Notes under the pieces: generated by a model
The model's database searches: none
The model's input: only the letters and a program-made list of their open reading frames with translations
Told to the model about the DNA's origin: nothing
Translations under genes and position numbers: made by a program
In this document: piece by piece, positions 47,328-54,971 of the stretch
How the letters are laid out: every line of letters begins with the position of its first letter
Position numbering within the stretch: the first letter of the stretch is position 1
From: Nostoc sp. HK-01
GTDB lineage: Bacteria > Cyanobacteriota > Cyanobacteriia > Cyanobacteriales > Nostocaceae
Length of the DNA: 64,000 nucleotides
NCBI GenBank assembly: GCA_003990705.1
Contig: AP018318.1
Coordinates: forward strand, 124,001 to 188,000
Direction: 5' to 3'

Positions 47328-48452
47328 ATGATTATTACTATTGTTACAGGGCCTTGGTTTCCCCTTCCTGCCATACAAGGAGGAGCGCATCATCGTCTCT
47401 GGCAAGGTTTAGCAGAAGAATTTGCTGCCGCAGGCCATGATGTCACTATCTTGTGTCGTTCCTATCCAGGGCAACCTCTAACAGAAACAATCAATGGTGT
47501 GCAATACATACGTCGGGGTGGATTTCCCCAAAGTACAAATATCTGGCTTGACCTGTTGAAAGATTTAGTTTATGCTCTTTTGACTTTTCCCACATTACCA
47601 AAATCAAACATATTGGTCATCAACGATTTTTGGTTGCCTGTATTTGCTCCTCTACGGTTTGGTGTTGGCAAAATTGTTATTAGTGTTGGACGATTTCCTA
47701 AAGGACAATACCGTTTATATGCTTATGCACATCGCTTTATCGTACTATCAAAAGCACTTTATGAAGGTATTGCCAAACAATATCCTGATGCTATTCCTCG
47801 CATAAAAATTATTCCTAATCCTGTTGACACACAAATATTTTCTCCACCTACTCTACCAAGACAAGACAGAGGAGAGAAAGTAATATTATATGTGGGTAGA
47901 ATTCATCCCGAAAAAGGAATTCATTTATTATTAGAGGCGTTTTCAATCTTATCAAAGCAAATATCTCAAGTCAGACTCAGGATTATTGGCCCTATAAAAA
48001 GTAGTCAAGGTGGTGGTGGTGAAAAATATTTTGATCAATTGCAACTACAATCAGAATCTCTTAACGTTGAATTTTTAAACCCAATTTTTGATACCAAAAA
48101 ATTGGCGGATATATATAGAGATGCAGATTTGTTTTGCTATCCTTCATTAGCAGAAAAAGGAGAAGCCTTTCCAATCGCACCTCTTGAAGCAATGGCAACT
48201 GGTCTAGTTCCAATAGTATCTAATTTATCTTGTTTTCAAGATTATATTCAGGATGGAGAAACAGGGTATTTCTTTAATCATCGTGGTAACGATGCAGCAC
48301 AAAATTTAGCAGCAGTGTTTACCCATGTCATTCAAAACCCAGAAAAAATATCTTATATGAGTATGAAAGCTATTCAAAAAGCATGGGAATATAGATATGA
48401 GAAAGTAGCTGATTTATATCTTGCTGATTTTAAGCTTTTATTAGAAAAATAA
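47328..48452 (+). CDS. Glycosyltransferase family 4 protein
   Basis: A 374-aa GT-B enzyme. N-terminus IITIVTGPWFPLPAIQGGAHHR (Gly-Gly loop), donor domain ILYVGRIHPEKGIHLLLEAF (about 185-204) and KGEAFPIAPLEAMATGLVPI (about 281-300, E-x7-E). An SD-like GGGAGA (47314-47319) lies about 8 bases before its ATG. Complete and probably active. Confidence 0.92.
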   Translation: MIITIVTGPWFPLPAIQGGAHHRLWQGLAEEFAAAGHDVTILCRSYPGQPLTETINGVQYIRRGGFPQSTNIWLDLLKDLVYALLTFPTLPKSNILVINDFWLPVFAPLRFGVGKIVISVGRFPKGQYRLYAYAHRFIVLSKALYEGIAKQYPDAIPRIKIIPNPVDTQIFSPPTLPRQDRGEKVILYVGRIHPEKGIHLLLEAFSILSKQISQVRLRIIGPIKSSQGGGGEKYFDQLQLQSESLNVEFLNPIFDTKKLADIYRDADLFCYPSLAEKGEAFPIAPLEAMATGLVPIVSNLSCFQDYIQDGETGYFFNHRGNDAAQNLAAVFTHVIQNPEKISYMSMKAIQKAWEYRYEKVADLYLADFKLLLEK

Positions 48453-48499
48453 TTAAAATAAATTTTACGTAATTGAACCAGATATAAGTCATTATATAA

Positions 48500-49285
48500 A
48501 TGCTGACAAAAATTACTCCCCTAATACTTACCTATAATGAAGCTGCCAATATTGATCGCACACTGCAACATCTTGACTGGGCTAAAACAATTATAGTTAT
48601 TGACAGCTACAGCACAGACGAAACCTTAGAAATATTATCTTGCTATCCACAAGTTAAAGTTTTTCAACGTAAATTTGATACTCATACTCAACAGTGGAAC
48701 TTTGGATTAGAGCAAGTTGCATCTCAATGGGTGCTTTCTTTAGATGCAGACTACATCGTTACAGATGAACTAATTACTGAAATTGCATCTTTGCCAACAA
48801 ATGGATTAGTAAATGGCTATGCTGCCAAATTCAAATATTGTATTCTTGGTAAACCCTTAAGAGGTACTATACTTCCTCCGCGCCAAGTTTTATTTCGCCA
48901 AGATAAAGCAATTTATATAGATGATGGACACACTCAACTTTTGCAACTAACGGGCCAGTGTGCAATGCTTTCTAACTACATTCACCATGACGATCGCAAA
49001 TCCTTGACGCGTTGGCTATGGGCGCAGGATCGTTATATGGTGATTGAGAGCAAAAAGCTACTGGAAACGCCTGCTAGTGAACTGAGTTTAGGCGATCGCA
49101 TCCGCAAACAAAAAGTTCTAGCTCCCTTCATCATCCTCTTGTATTGCCTAATTCTCAAAGGCGGAATCTGGGATGGCTGGCCTGGTTGGTATTATGCTTT
49201 TCAACGAATGTTAGCTGAAATATTGTTATCTATTCGTTTAATTGAGTTAGAAAAGTTACACAATAAATCAACTGGAATAGACTAA
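48500..49285 (+). CDS. Glycosyltransferase family 2 protein
   Basis: A 261-aa GT-A enzyme. ITPLILTYNEAANIDRTL, IIVIDSYSTDETLEIL and the catalytic DADY (VLSLDADYIVTDEL, about 94) identify the WaaE/KdtX-like GT2 branch. The C-terminal segment APFIILLYCLILKGGIWDGWPGW forms a membrane-associating region typical of that branch. The IS701 element starts 27 bp after the stop. Confidence 0.92.
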   Translation: MLTKITPLILTYNEAANIDRTLQHLDWAKTIIVIDSYSTDETLEILSCYPQVKVFQRKFDTHTQQWNFGLEQVASQWVLSLDADYIVTDELITEIASLPTNGLVNGYAAKFKYCILGKPLRGTILPPRQVLFRQDKAIYIDDGHTQLLQLTGQCAMLSNYIHHDDRKSLTRWLWAQDRYMVIESKKLLETPASELSLGDRIRKQKVLAPFIILLYCLILKGGIWDGWPGWYYAFQRMLAEILLSIRLIELEKLHNKSTGID

Positions 49286-49375
49286 TCTTGCCAGCATCAT
49301 CCAAGTATTTATCCCTGTTGTGTCACTATCGCGGTAGTATAAGGATGTATAACGCCCAGAACGAAGACACAGAGC

Positions 49376-50740
49376 ATGGTAGAGCCTCGTCCACCCAAAG
49401 AAACCGTTAAATTTGTGGATGAATATTGTCTTTGGTATAAAAAGCTGTTTTCAGATGTGAGAAATTTTGAAGCATTTAAGTATCTGCATATAGGATGTAT
49501 TTCTGAAGTAAAACGTAAAAGCTTGCCAGAAATAGCAAAAATTGTCGGGCTAGATAACTATCAAGGGCTACACCATTTCTTAACTACACCATCTTGGGAA
49601 GTAGAACAGTTGAGAGCTTTGCGCTTGTCACTAATTTTAGAAGTATTAAAAGGTAGACCAATCATTTTAATTATTGATGAAACCGGAGATAAAAAGAAAG
49701 GTAATAAAACAGATTATGTGAAACGGCAGTATATAGGCAATCTAGGAAAAGTAGAGAATGGAGTTGTGGCAGTCACAGCATACGGGGTCTTCTGCGGAAT
49801 GACATTCCCATTACTCTTTGAAGTATACAAGCTGCGGGAGAAATTAAAGCCAGGAGATAAATATCTTACCAAGCCTCAAATTGGGGCAATGCTAATCCGA
49901 AAGTTACAGTCGATGGGTTTTAAATTCAACTTGGTACTGGTAGATAGTTTATATGGTGAGCAGCGCGTTGGGCGGCTTTGCCGACTTGAAGCGACTGCGA
50001 ACCCGAAGGGAGAGAGTGGAACGAATTTCATATCAGTGTTAGATGAACTAGACTTAAACTATTTAGTAGCAATTCGCTCAAACCATTCTGTAGACTTGCT
50101 TAAGGGTCAGTATACTCAATACTTAAAGTGGCAGAAGTTTAAAAGAGTATTCTCTGATTTAAGCAGTGAGAATCGGTTTACTCGTGAAATAATTCATGGA
50201 AAACGTGGAGAGCATAGATATTGGCAAATTACCACAGACACTCTTAACTTACCAGGAAATTCTACCTGGTATGTCATGAGTAAATACCCAGACATTACAT
50301 CAAGAGAAGTTGGGAATTTCTATGGCTTAAGAACCTGGGTTGAATATGGCTTAAAACAAAGTAAGAATGAGTTAGGTTGGGCAGATTATCGTTTTACTCG
50401 CTATGAAGATATTGAACGTTGGTGGGAAATTGTATGTAGTGCCTACCTCATGGTTAGTCTTCATTCAGAATCTCTGCGTCCTTCTCCAGGTGATTCTCAA
50501 TCAACATTTGCTTCTCACCCTTGGTGGGATAATGGTAAAGGTTGGAAGAATATTTTGAATAATCTCCGTTTAATTGTTCAACCTTTTATTTTATTTAACC
50601 TCATATATCCCTGGTTAACAGTTTTTCCTATTCCTCAACTCTATAGTGGTTTTTCTAAACTTCAAGCCATCGTTTATCGGCTCACTTCTCCAATTTTTAT
50701 CTTCCTAACTCACCCTGAATTCTATTTTTCCTCTGCCTAA
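49376..50740 (+). CDS. IS701-family transposase with in-frame 18-codon insertion
   Basis: A 454-aa DDE transposase. The first Asp is D101 (ILIIDETGDKKKG), the second D190 (VLVDSLYGE), and the Glu lies in LRTWVEYGLKQSKNELGW. Between GE (194-195) and SGTNFISVLDELDLNYLVAI, residues 196-213 (QRVGRLCRLEATANPKGE) look foreign: they are encoded by GC-rich DNA resembling dispersed cyanobacterial repeats. The frame is kept. The insertion is close to the catalytic D190, so the enzyme may be impaired. Confidence 0.9.
   Translation: MVEPRPPKETVKFVDEYCLWYKKLFSDVRNFEAFKYLHIGCISEVKRKSLPEIAKIVGLDNYQGLHHFLTTPSWEVEQLRALRLSLILEVLKGRPIILIIDETGDKKKGNKTDYVKRQYIGNLGKVENGVVAVTAYGVFCGMTFPLLFEVYKLREKLKPGDKYLTKPQIGAMLIRKLQSMGFKFNLVLVDSLYGEQRVGRLCRLEATANPKGESGTNFISVLDELDLNYLVAIRSNHSVDLLKGQYTQYLKWQKFKRVFSDLSSENRFTREIIHGKRGEHRYWQITTDTLNLPGNSTWYVMSKYPDITSREVGNFYGLRTWVEYGLKQSKNELGWADYRFTRYEDIERWWEIVCSAYLMVSLHSESLRPSPGDSQSTFASHPWWDNGKGWKNILNNLRLIVQPFILFNLIYPWLTVFPIPQLYSGFSKLQAIVYRLTSPIFIFLTHPEFYFSSA
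49961..50014 (+). repeat. Dispersed GC-rich repeat inserted in the transposase
   Basis: 54 bases with the core GGGCGGCTTTGCCGACTTGA, flanked by GGTGAG and GGAGAG. It is more GC-rich than the element and 18 codons long, so it does not shift the frame. The inverted GGC/GCC core can form a hairpin. Confidence 0.65.
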
Positions 50741-50766
50741 AGTGACACAACAGGGTTAGTCCTGTT

Positions 50767-51324
50767 ATGAAATTGTTAGCCTATAGACTCAAAAAAACTT
50801 GGATGTCTTTTTTGGCAGGTATGATTCTCGCTTTACTACTTACGATACCGATAAAACTAGCGATCACACATTACCAAACTCCCAAACCCCAAGCTATCTT
50901 AACTCTTGGTGGTGGTTCAAACAGAGAAGAATTTACTGCTTTATTTGCCCAATATTATCCAGATATGAAAATTTGGGTTTCTTCGGGTAAACCGCTACAC
51001 AAAGCTAGGGCAATTTTTCACACCGCAGGTATTGCTGATAGTCGTCTTTATCTTGACTACCGTGCTAAGGATACTGTGACTAACTTTACTACATTAGTTG
51101 ATGCTTTCCACCAACAGCAGATACAACACCTATTCCTAATTACTTCTGAATTTCATATGCCTAGAGCCAAGGCGATCGCTACTATTATTCTTGGTAGTCG
51201 AGGTATTGCCTTTACTCCTATCCCCGTACAATCTCAGCCGACGGAACTAGAATCCGTTCTTCGCATTTTTCGTGATGTTGCTCGCTCTCTACTTTGGATA
51301 ATTACAGGTTATACAGGTGCATGA
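50767..51324 (+). CDS. YdcF/DUF218 family protein
   Basis: A 185-aa protein with an N-terminal membrane anchor (about 14-34, MSFLAGMILALLLTIPIKLAI) and a DUF218 domain: AILTLGGGSNREEF (about 42-55), ...SSGKP, DYRAKDTVTNF and LITSEFHMPRA (about 122-132). Relatives such as SanA, ElyC and YdcF act in envelope or polysaccharide metabolism, but the reaction is not known. It is the last plus-strand gene of the island and is cut off from it by IS701. Confidence 0.88.
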   Translation: MKLLAYRLKKTWMSFLAGMILALLLTIPIKLAITHYQTPKPQAILTLGGGSNREEFTALFAQYYPDMKIWVSSGKPLHKARAIFHTAGIADSRLYLDYRAKDTVTNFTTLVDAFHQQQIQHLFLITSEFHMPRAKAIATIILGSRGIAFTPIPVQSQPTELESVLRIFRDVARSLLWIITGYTGA

Positions 51325-51380
51325 TTTTAACCTGAGTTTTAGTTTATTTACTCATAGTACATATTTATTTTATAAATACA

Positions 51381-51415
51381 AAAAAATGAAACTCATAAGT
51401 GAGTTTCATCTTTTT
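51381..51415. terminator. Bidirectional terminator between convergent genes
   Basis: Ten-base perfect arms ATGAAACTCA (51386-51395) and TGAGTTTCAT (51400-51409), loop TAAG, preceded by an A run and followed by CTTTTT. Works for the YdcF-like gene (plus) and, through the A run, for the minus-strand genes. Confidence 0.85.
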
Positions 51416-51434
51416 GTAACAGATTTTTTCAACT

Positions 51435-51462
51435 AAGGCTAGATGTATCATATTCTAGCCTT
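51435..51462. terminator. Second hairpin before the HpsJ-like stop
   Basis: Arms AAGGCTAGA (51435-51443) and TCTAGCCTT (51454-51462), perfect nine bases, loop of ten. No T run in either direction. Confidence 0.5.
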
Positions 51463-51484
51463 CAAAAGTTCACTTTTTCTGGAA

Positions 51485-52267
51485 CTACGCTGATTTTTTT
51501 CTAGCCCAGCGTGTTTCCTTCCAAATCAGAATAAACAAAACTGCGGATATCAAAGCTCCTATATTCCATCTTACAGAGTTTTTCAGTAAATTGAACGTTA
51601 CAGAAGACTGATTTGTTTCCTTTTGAGTTTTGAGTTGTTGCTTGGTTTGGTTGAGTTGTGAAAGAATTTGATTTTTGACATCTTCTGGGCTTCTACCATT
51701 TAATGAACCACCTTGGCGCTTAATTAAATTATCTATGTCTGTGGGTGAAGTTTTATTTAGTTGCTGTTCAACCTGATTAGCTTGAGACAGTCTTTGTTCA
51801 TAGCCAGTCTTAATTTGCTCAAGGTTAGTGTTATACAAACGTATTGTGTTAACCACACCTAAAGGAATTAGCAGCAAGTATAACAATGCAACTAACAGAC
51901 TTAAACGAGATAATAACGCCAAAACACCTGATTCCCATCTGGCTCGTTTTGCTAACTTACCAGAAAAGACAAAAAGTAATCCAATTAATGGTATTCCCAC
52001 TTGGTTTACCAACCTGCCCATCGTTTGAAATTCCCAAGTAGGATTCATAAAGCTTGGTGGCACAAAAATATCAACTAAGTCTAGAAGTGCCAACAACAGC
52101 ATACCATAGCCAAGAAAACGCCAAAGATTAACTAGTTCTAGGAGAGGTTGTATATTCCCTACCAGTTTACTTAATTTAGTGAATTCTAACTCAACAAATT
52201 CACGGATGTCTGTTTCACGGCTAGTAGATTCACTAGTATTAGATTCACGAATGTTTGTTTCAGCCAT
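51485..52267 (-). CDS. hpsJ: HpsJ-like hormogonium polysaccharide protein
   Basis: A 260-aa membrane protein. It has a polar Glu/Ser/Thr-rich N-terminus, about three to four helices in residues 45-150 (FLGYGMLLLALLDLVDIFV, GIPLIGLLFVFSG, LLVALLYLLLIPLGV), then a coiled-coil stretch (about 150-215, Gln/Asn rich) and a last helix (about 233-250). This matches the HpsJ family, named from Nostoc punctiforme genes required for hormogonium polysaccharide and gliding. Next to the exosortase genes it links them to this pathway. The family call is from general resemblance, so moderately sure. Confidence 0.7.
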   Translation of the reverse strand: MAETNIRESNTSESTSRETDIREFVELEFTKLSKLVGNIQPLLELVNLWRFLGYGMLLLALLDLVDIFVPPSFMNPTWEFQTMGRLVNQVGIPLIGLLFVFSGKLAKRARWESGVLALLSRLSLLVALLYLLLIPLGVVNTIRLYNTNLEQIKTGYEQRLSQANQVEQQLNKTSPTDIDNLIKRQGGSLNGRSPEDVKNQILSQLNQTKQQLKTQKETNQSSVTFNLLKNSVRWNIGALISAVLFILIWKETRWARKKSA

Positions 52268-52309
52268 AATTAAAAGGTAAATGAATTACAAAAGTAAAGT
52301 TATTAAAAT

Positions 52310-52972
52310 TCAAAGTTTAGGAAATCGAGGTTGCCACCACTGATACCAAGAAAACCAAGCTTTTTCTAGTGTTTGGTAGGCTTCTTCAGGGGAAGACTTT
52401 TCTAAAGGAATTGATAAATATACCCATAAACAGCGTTTATCTAAAAGGGCTTCTTTTCCAAGTAAGATTGGTATTACACGATTCAAACTGATATCTTGAA
52501 AAATGCGATTTTCTCTAAACTGCGCGTGAGTGAATGTGCTACCCCCTCGTGGATTAATACAACTACTAAGATAAGCTTTTTGTTTATCTATTCCTAGTCC
52601 GTAGTACCCAACTCCTTTTTGTTGACGCATTAAGGTAGAAGATTTTATACCAAGATTGCGTTGAATGTATGCACCAATATCTGCATAATAAAAATTCTGC
52701 AAATAACGCATCTCAATATCTAACGATAAATCATTTTTAACGTATCTATAATGTTTTCTAGCTAATAAATCTGGGTTTTGCTGAGTTTCAGGTAAAGATT
52801 GTATTGGCATAGCAACACTAGCTTGCCATTGCGCTAAAGGTACTTCTTCAGAAAAGGTAAAGGTATGAGTTTGTTCTTTACTTGGAGGAAAAAAAATTGA
52901 TTTTCCCGCAACTAATACCCCTACACTGAAGATGAAAGCTAAAAATTGAATGCGGTTTTCTTTCCAAAACAT
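52310..52972 (-). CDS. Cyanoexosortase A system-associated protein
   Basis: A 220-aa protein with an N-terminal membrane helix (about 8-27) and an extracytoplasmic EpsI-like domain, containing NDLSLDIEMRYLQNF (about 78-92) and GVGYYGLGIDKQKAYLSSCINPRGGSTFTHAQF-type segments. Its stop-to-start junction with the exosortase shares one base (52972). Such proteins are encoded next to cyanoexosortase A and resemble the EpsI domain fused to proteobacterial exosortases; their precise role is not known. Confidence 0.85.
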   Translation of the reverse strand: MFWKENRIQFLAFIFSVGVLVAGKSIFFPPSKEQTHTFTFSEEVPLAQWQASVAMPIQSLPETQQNPDLLARKHYRYVKNDLSLDIEMRYLQNFYYADIGAYIQRNLGIKSSTLMRQQKGVGYYGLGIDKQKAYLSSCINPRGGSTFTHAQFRENRIFQDISLNRVIPILLGKEALLDKRCLWVYLSIPLEKSSPEEAYQTLEKAWFSWYQWWQPRFPKL

Positions 52973-53826
52973 TACTTTGAGTAATTGATAGAATTTTTAC
53001 TTTCTTTCTCATTTCTACTTAGTAAAAACCAGCAGAAACAACACAAAAATAAACTAGCTACTGTAGAAAATATTAAAGAACCATCTCCAAGATGCCAATA
53101 TTCAAAAGCCTGATTATCACCTTGTGCTACCAAAATAGCCATTAATGCGACTCTAAATCCATTAATCACAAATCCTAAGCAGGCAGCTACTATAGGTATC
53201 ATAATTTTTTGCTGCCAACTGAGATTTAACAAATAAATAAATAGTACTGCTAAACTTAATAAATCTATAATTAGATCAATTCCAGAACAGGCAGAATATA
53301 CTTCTACACTTCCAGTTGGTAGATGTATCATAACGCCTGAACGATTGACCTTAAAACCTGTATACCAAAGAATAACTGTAGAGAATTTAGCTGTAACCAG
53401 AGTTAAATCTAACTTATTCATAATCATAAAATTACGTATAGTTAGAAATCCCAATAACCACAATTCTCTTTTATATTGCTTTAATCCTCTATAACCAGAA
53501 GCTAACAGGGCAATACCAAAACCAGATAGCAAAGGTGGAAATAAAAATAAAAAACCAATATTAATCTGAAAGAAACTGTAAATAAACACTAATGCTATCA
53601 AAAATGTACCTGTAATGCTAGATAACAGGTTGCTTTCCAGGTTCAATTGATTAGCTTTTTCTTTCAGTAACAAATAAACAGTTACTAAGAATAAAATATA
53701 CACATAAAAATTAGTTGGATGGTCAACCCTGCTGACTAAGTTTAAATTAATAGCTATCAAGGTTCCGACAATTCCAATTAACCATATTTCAACATTCTTT
53801 AGTGAGATTGATAACCTGTTTTGCAT
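52972..53826 (-). CDS. crtA: Cyanoexosortase A
   Basis: A 284-aa polytopic membrane transpeptidase-like enzyme with about eight hydrophobic segments. It cleaves PEP-CTERM proteins near their C-terminal anchor. The catalytic triad is visible: Cys180 in YSACSGIDLII, Arg225 in INGFRVALMAI and His245 in YWHLGDG. It matches the exosortase/archaeosortase family in spacing. Two PEP-CTERM substrates (19043-19741 and 57431-58105) are within 40 kb. Gene symbols differ in the literature; crtA here follows the cyanoexosortase naming, not carotenoid CrtA. Confidence 0.9.
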   Translation of the reverse strand: MQNRLSISLKNVEIWLIGIVGTLIAINLNLVSRVDHPTNFYVYILFLVTVYLLLKEKANQLNLESNLLSSITGTFLIALVFIYSFFQINIGFLFLFPPLLSGFGIALLASGYRGLKQYKRELWLLGFLTIRNFMIMNKLDLTLVTAKFSTVILWYTGFKVNRSGVMIHLPTGSVEVYSACSGIDLIIDLLSLAVLFIYLLNLSWQQKIMIPIVAACLGFVINGFRVALMAILVAQGDNQAFEYWHLGDGSLIFSTVASLFLCCFCWFLLSRNEKESKNSINYSK

Positions 53827-54267
53827 ATTTTTTATTTAATGGGGATTAAATTTTGGGTTTACAAAAAATATTTTTATAAACTTCATCACTACTTTATAAG
53901 ATTATTCTTTAATTTAAATATTAACAGCATTTAATAACATTTTTACACTATAGCTATATTACTAAATTATCTAACTCTGATAAAAAAATCATGAAATACA
54001 TTAAGGAATTACTTATCATCCATAGCCTAAAATGAATTCTCACAAATTGAGTTAAGTGTTGATTAAAGGTATATCCTCAATTTCGCAAGATAGGTATGAA
54101 CTGAATTATGAATTTCAACAGTTGTGTCTATTGAGATTTCACTATTAGAGCAAGCCGGGGAACAAATATTTAAGTATTAAGAGAAACTCTTTAAACTATG
54201 TATAAAGAGTTTTCTACAAAAGACGGTGATTTCCATAAAGCCTGATCACCATTTCATAAAAAATACT

Positions 54268-54352
54268 GATATGTAAATACATTTGCATACAACGCACAAC
54301 TAATACAACCTTGATGGAGATTTTTCATCAAATCTTCATTTGGTTTTAAGGT
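54268..54352 (+). promoter_or_regulatory. Conserved upstream block, copy 1
   Basis: AAATACATTTGCATACAACG followed about 36 bases later by ATCTTCATTTG. The same two parts, at almost the same spacing (35 versus 36), occur at 58438-58518. Both are on the plus strand about 600-700 bp ahead of plus-strand surface genes. Confidence 0.45.
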
Positions 54353-54495
54353 AGATGATTACTTATTTTACCGTTAGGTACGTACCACTGCGTTTTCATT
54401 TGCTTGATGTGACAAGGGTAACAAGCTCTTTACCTGGACTGTTATGGAAAATTCTTAATCTTTAGGTTTACATTGGATCTTCATAATCTTTATAC

Positions 54496-54524
54496 AGAAA
54501 CAATAACTTTTAGTTATTGTTTCT
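54496..54524. terminator. Strong 13-bp hairpin
   Basis: Perfect arms AGAAACAATAACT and AGTTATTGTTTCT around TTT. No gene stops near it. It shares the core CAATAACTT...AGTTATTG with the palindrome at 25085-25127. Could terminate an unannotated transcript or be a dispersed hairpin. Confidence 0.55.
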
Positions 54525-54971
54525 TGGTTGGGTAATATGTAATTTTACTGTCATATCTATTGCATTTAAGAATTTATACTTATAAGTATTATATATTACT
54601 TATTATTTGCAGGTGCAGGTTTCTGCTTGATTAAATGAGTGCCATTAGCAAAAAATGAAAAGGTCAAATTTTTAATATTGTTTCTCAAAGCCTGAATTTA
54701 TATGCACTGAAAGTTTGTAGTTTAACAAATAGGAGTAGCTTGAGTGATTTACTGATAACTTGCCAACTTCCTTAATTTTTCCAAAAAATAGTAGTAAATT
54801 TTCTTACACAGCTAATTAAATGACTACAGGCTATCATCCAAAAAAATGCTGAGGTTGTTATCTCTATTTGTAATATATTATCTCAGGTGTCGCTCCGTAA
54901 TAATTCGCGGACGTAGTAGCAGCTAGTTAACTGCAATTCCCTGTTTCCTGTTTTGATTCGGCTTAGAGGAC

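Larger units (their letters stand above)
49313..50755 (+). mobile_element. IS701-family insertion sequence
   Basis: Perfect 15-bp terminal inverted repeats, 49313-49327 (CCCTGTTGTGTCACT) and 50741-50755. Flanking tetramers are TTAT and TTAG, a 3-of-4 match, so the target duplication is imperfect or has mutated. It contains a single full-length transposase with an in-frame internal insertion (49961-50014). It divides the island between a GT2 gene and the YdcF-like gene. Confidence 0.88.
53827..54971. other. Divergent intergenic region, 1145 bp
   Basis: No protein gene is supported. It contains a motif block at 54268-54352 that recurs at 58438-58518 (see findings) and a strong hairpin at 54496-54524. 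A likely SD (AGAGGA, 54966-54971) abuts the ATG of the secreted protein at 54972. The size allows a long leader or an unseen RNA. Confidence 0.5.

Noticed and set aside
49309-50759. Exact target duplication for the IS701 element
   Set aside because: Flanking tetramers TTAT and TTAG match only three of four bases, so I do not claim a duplication.
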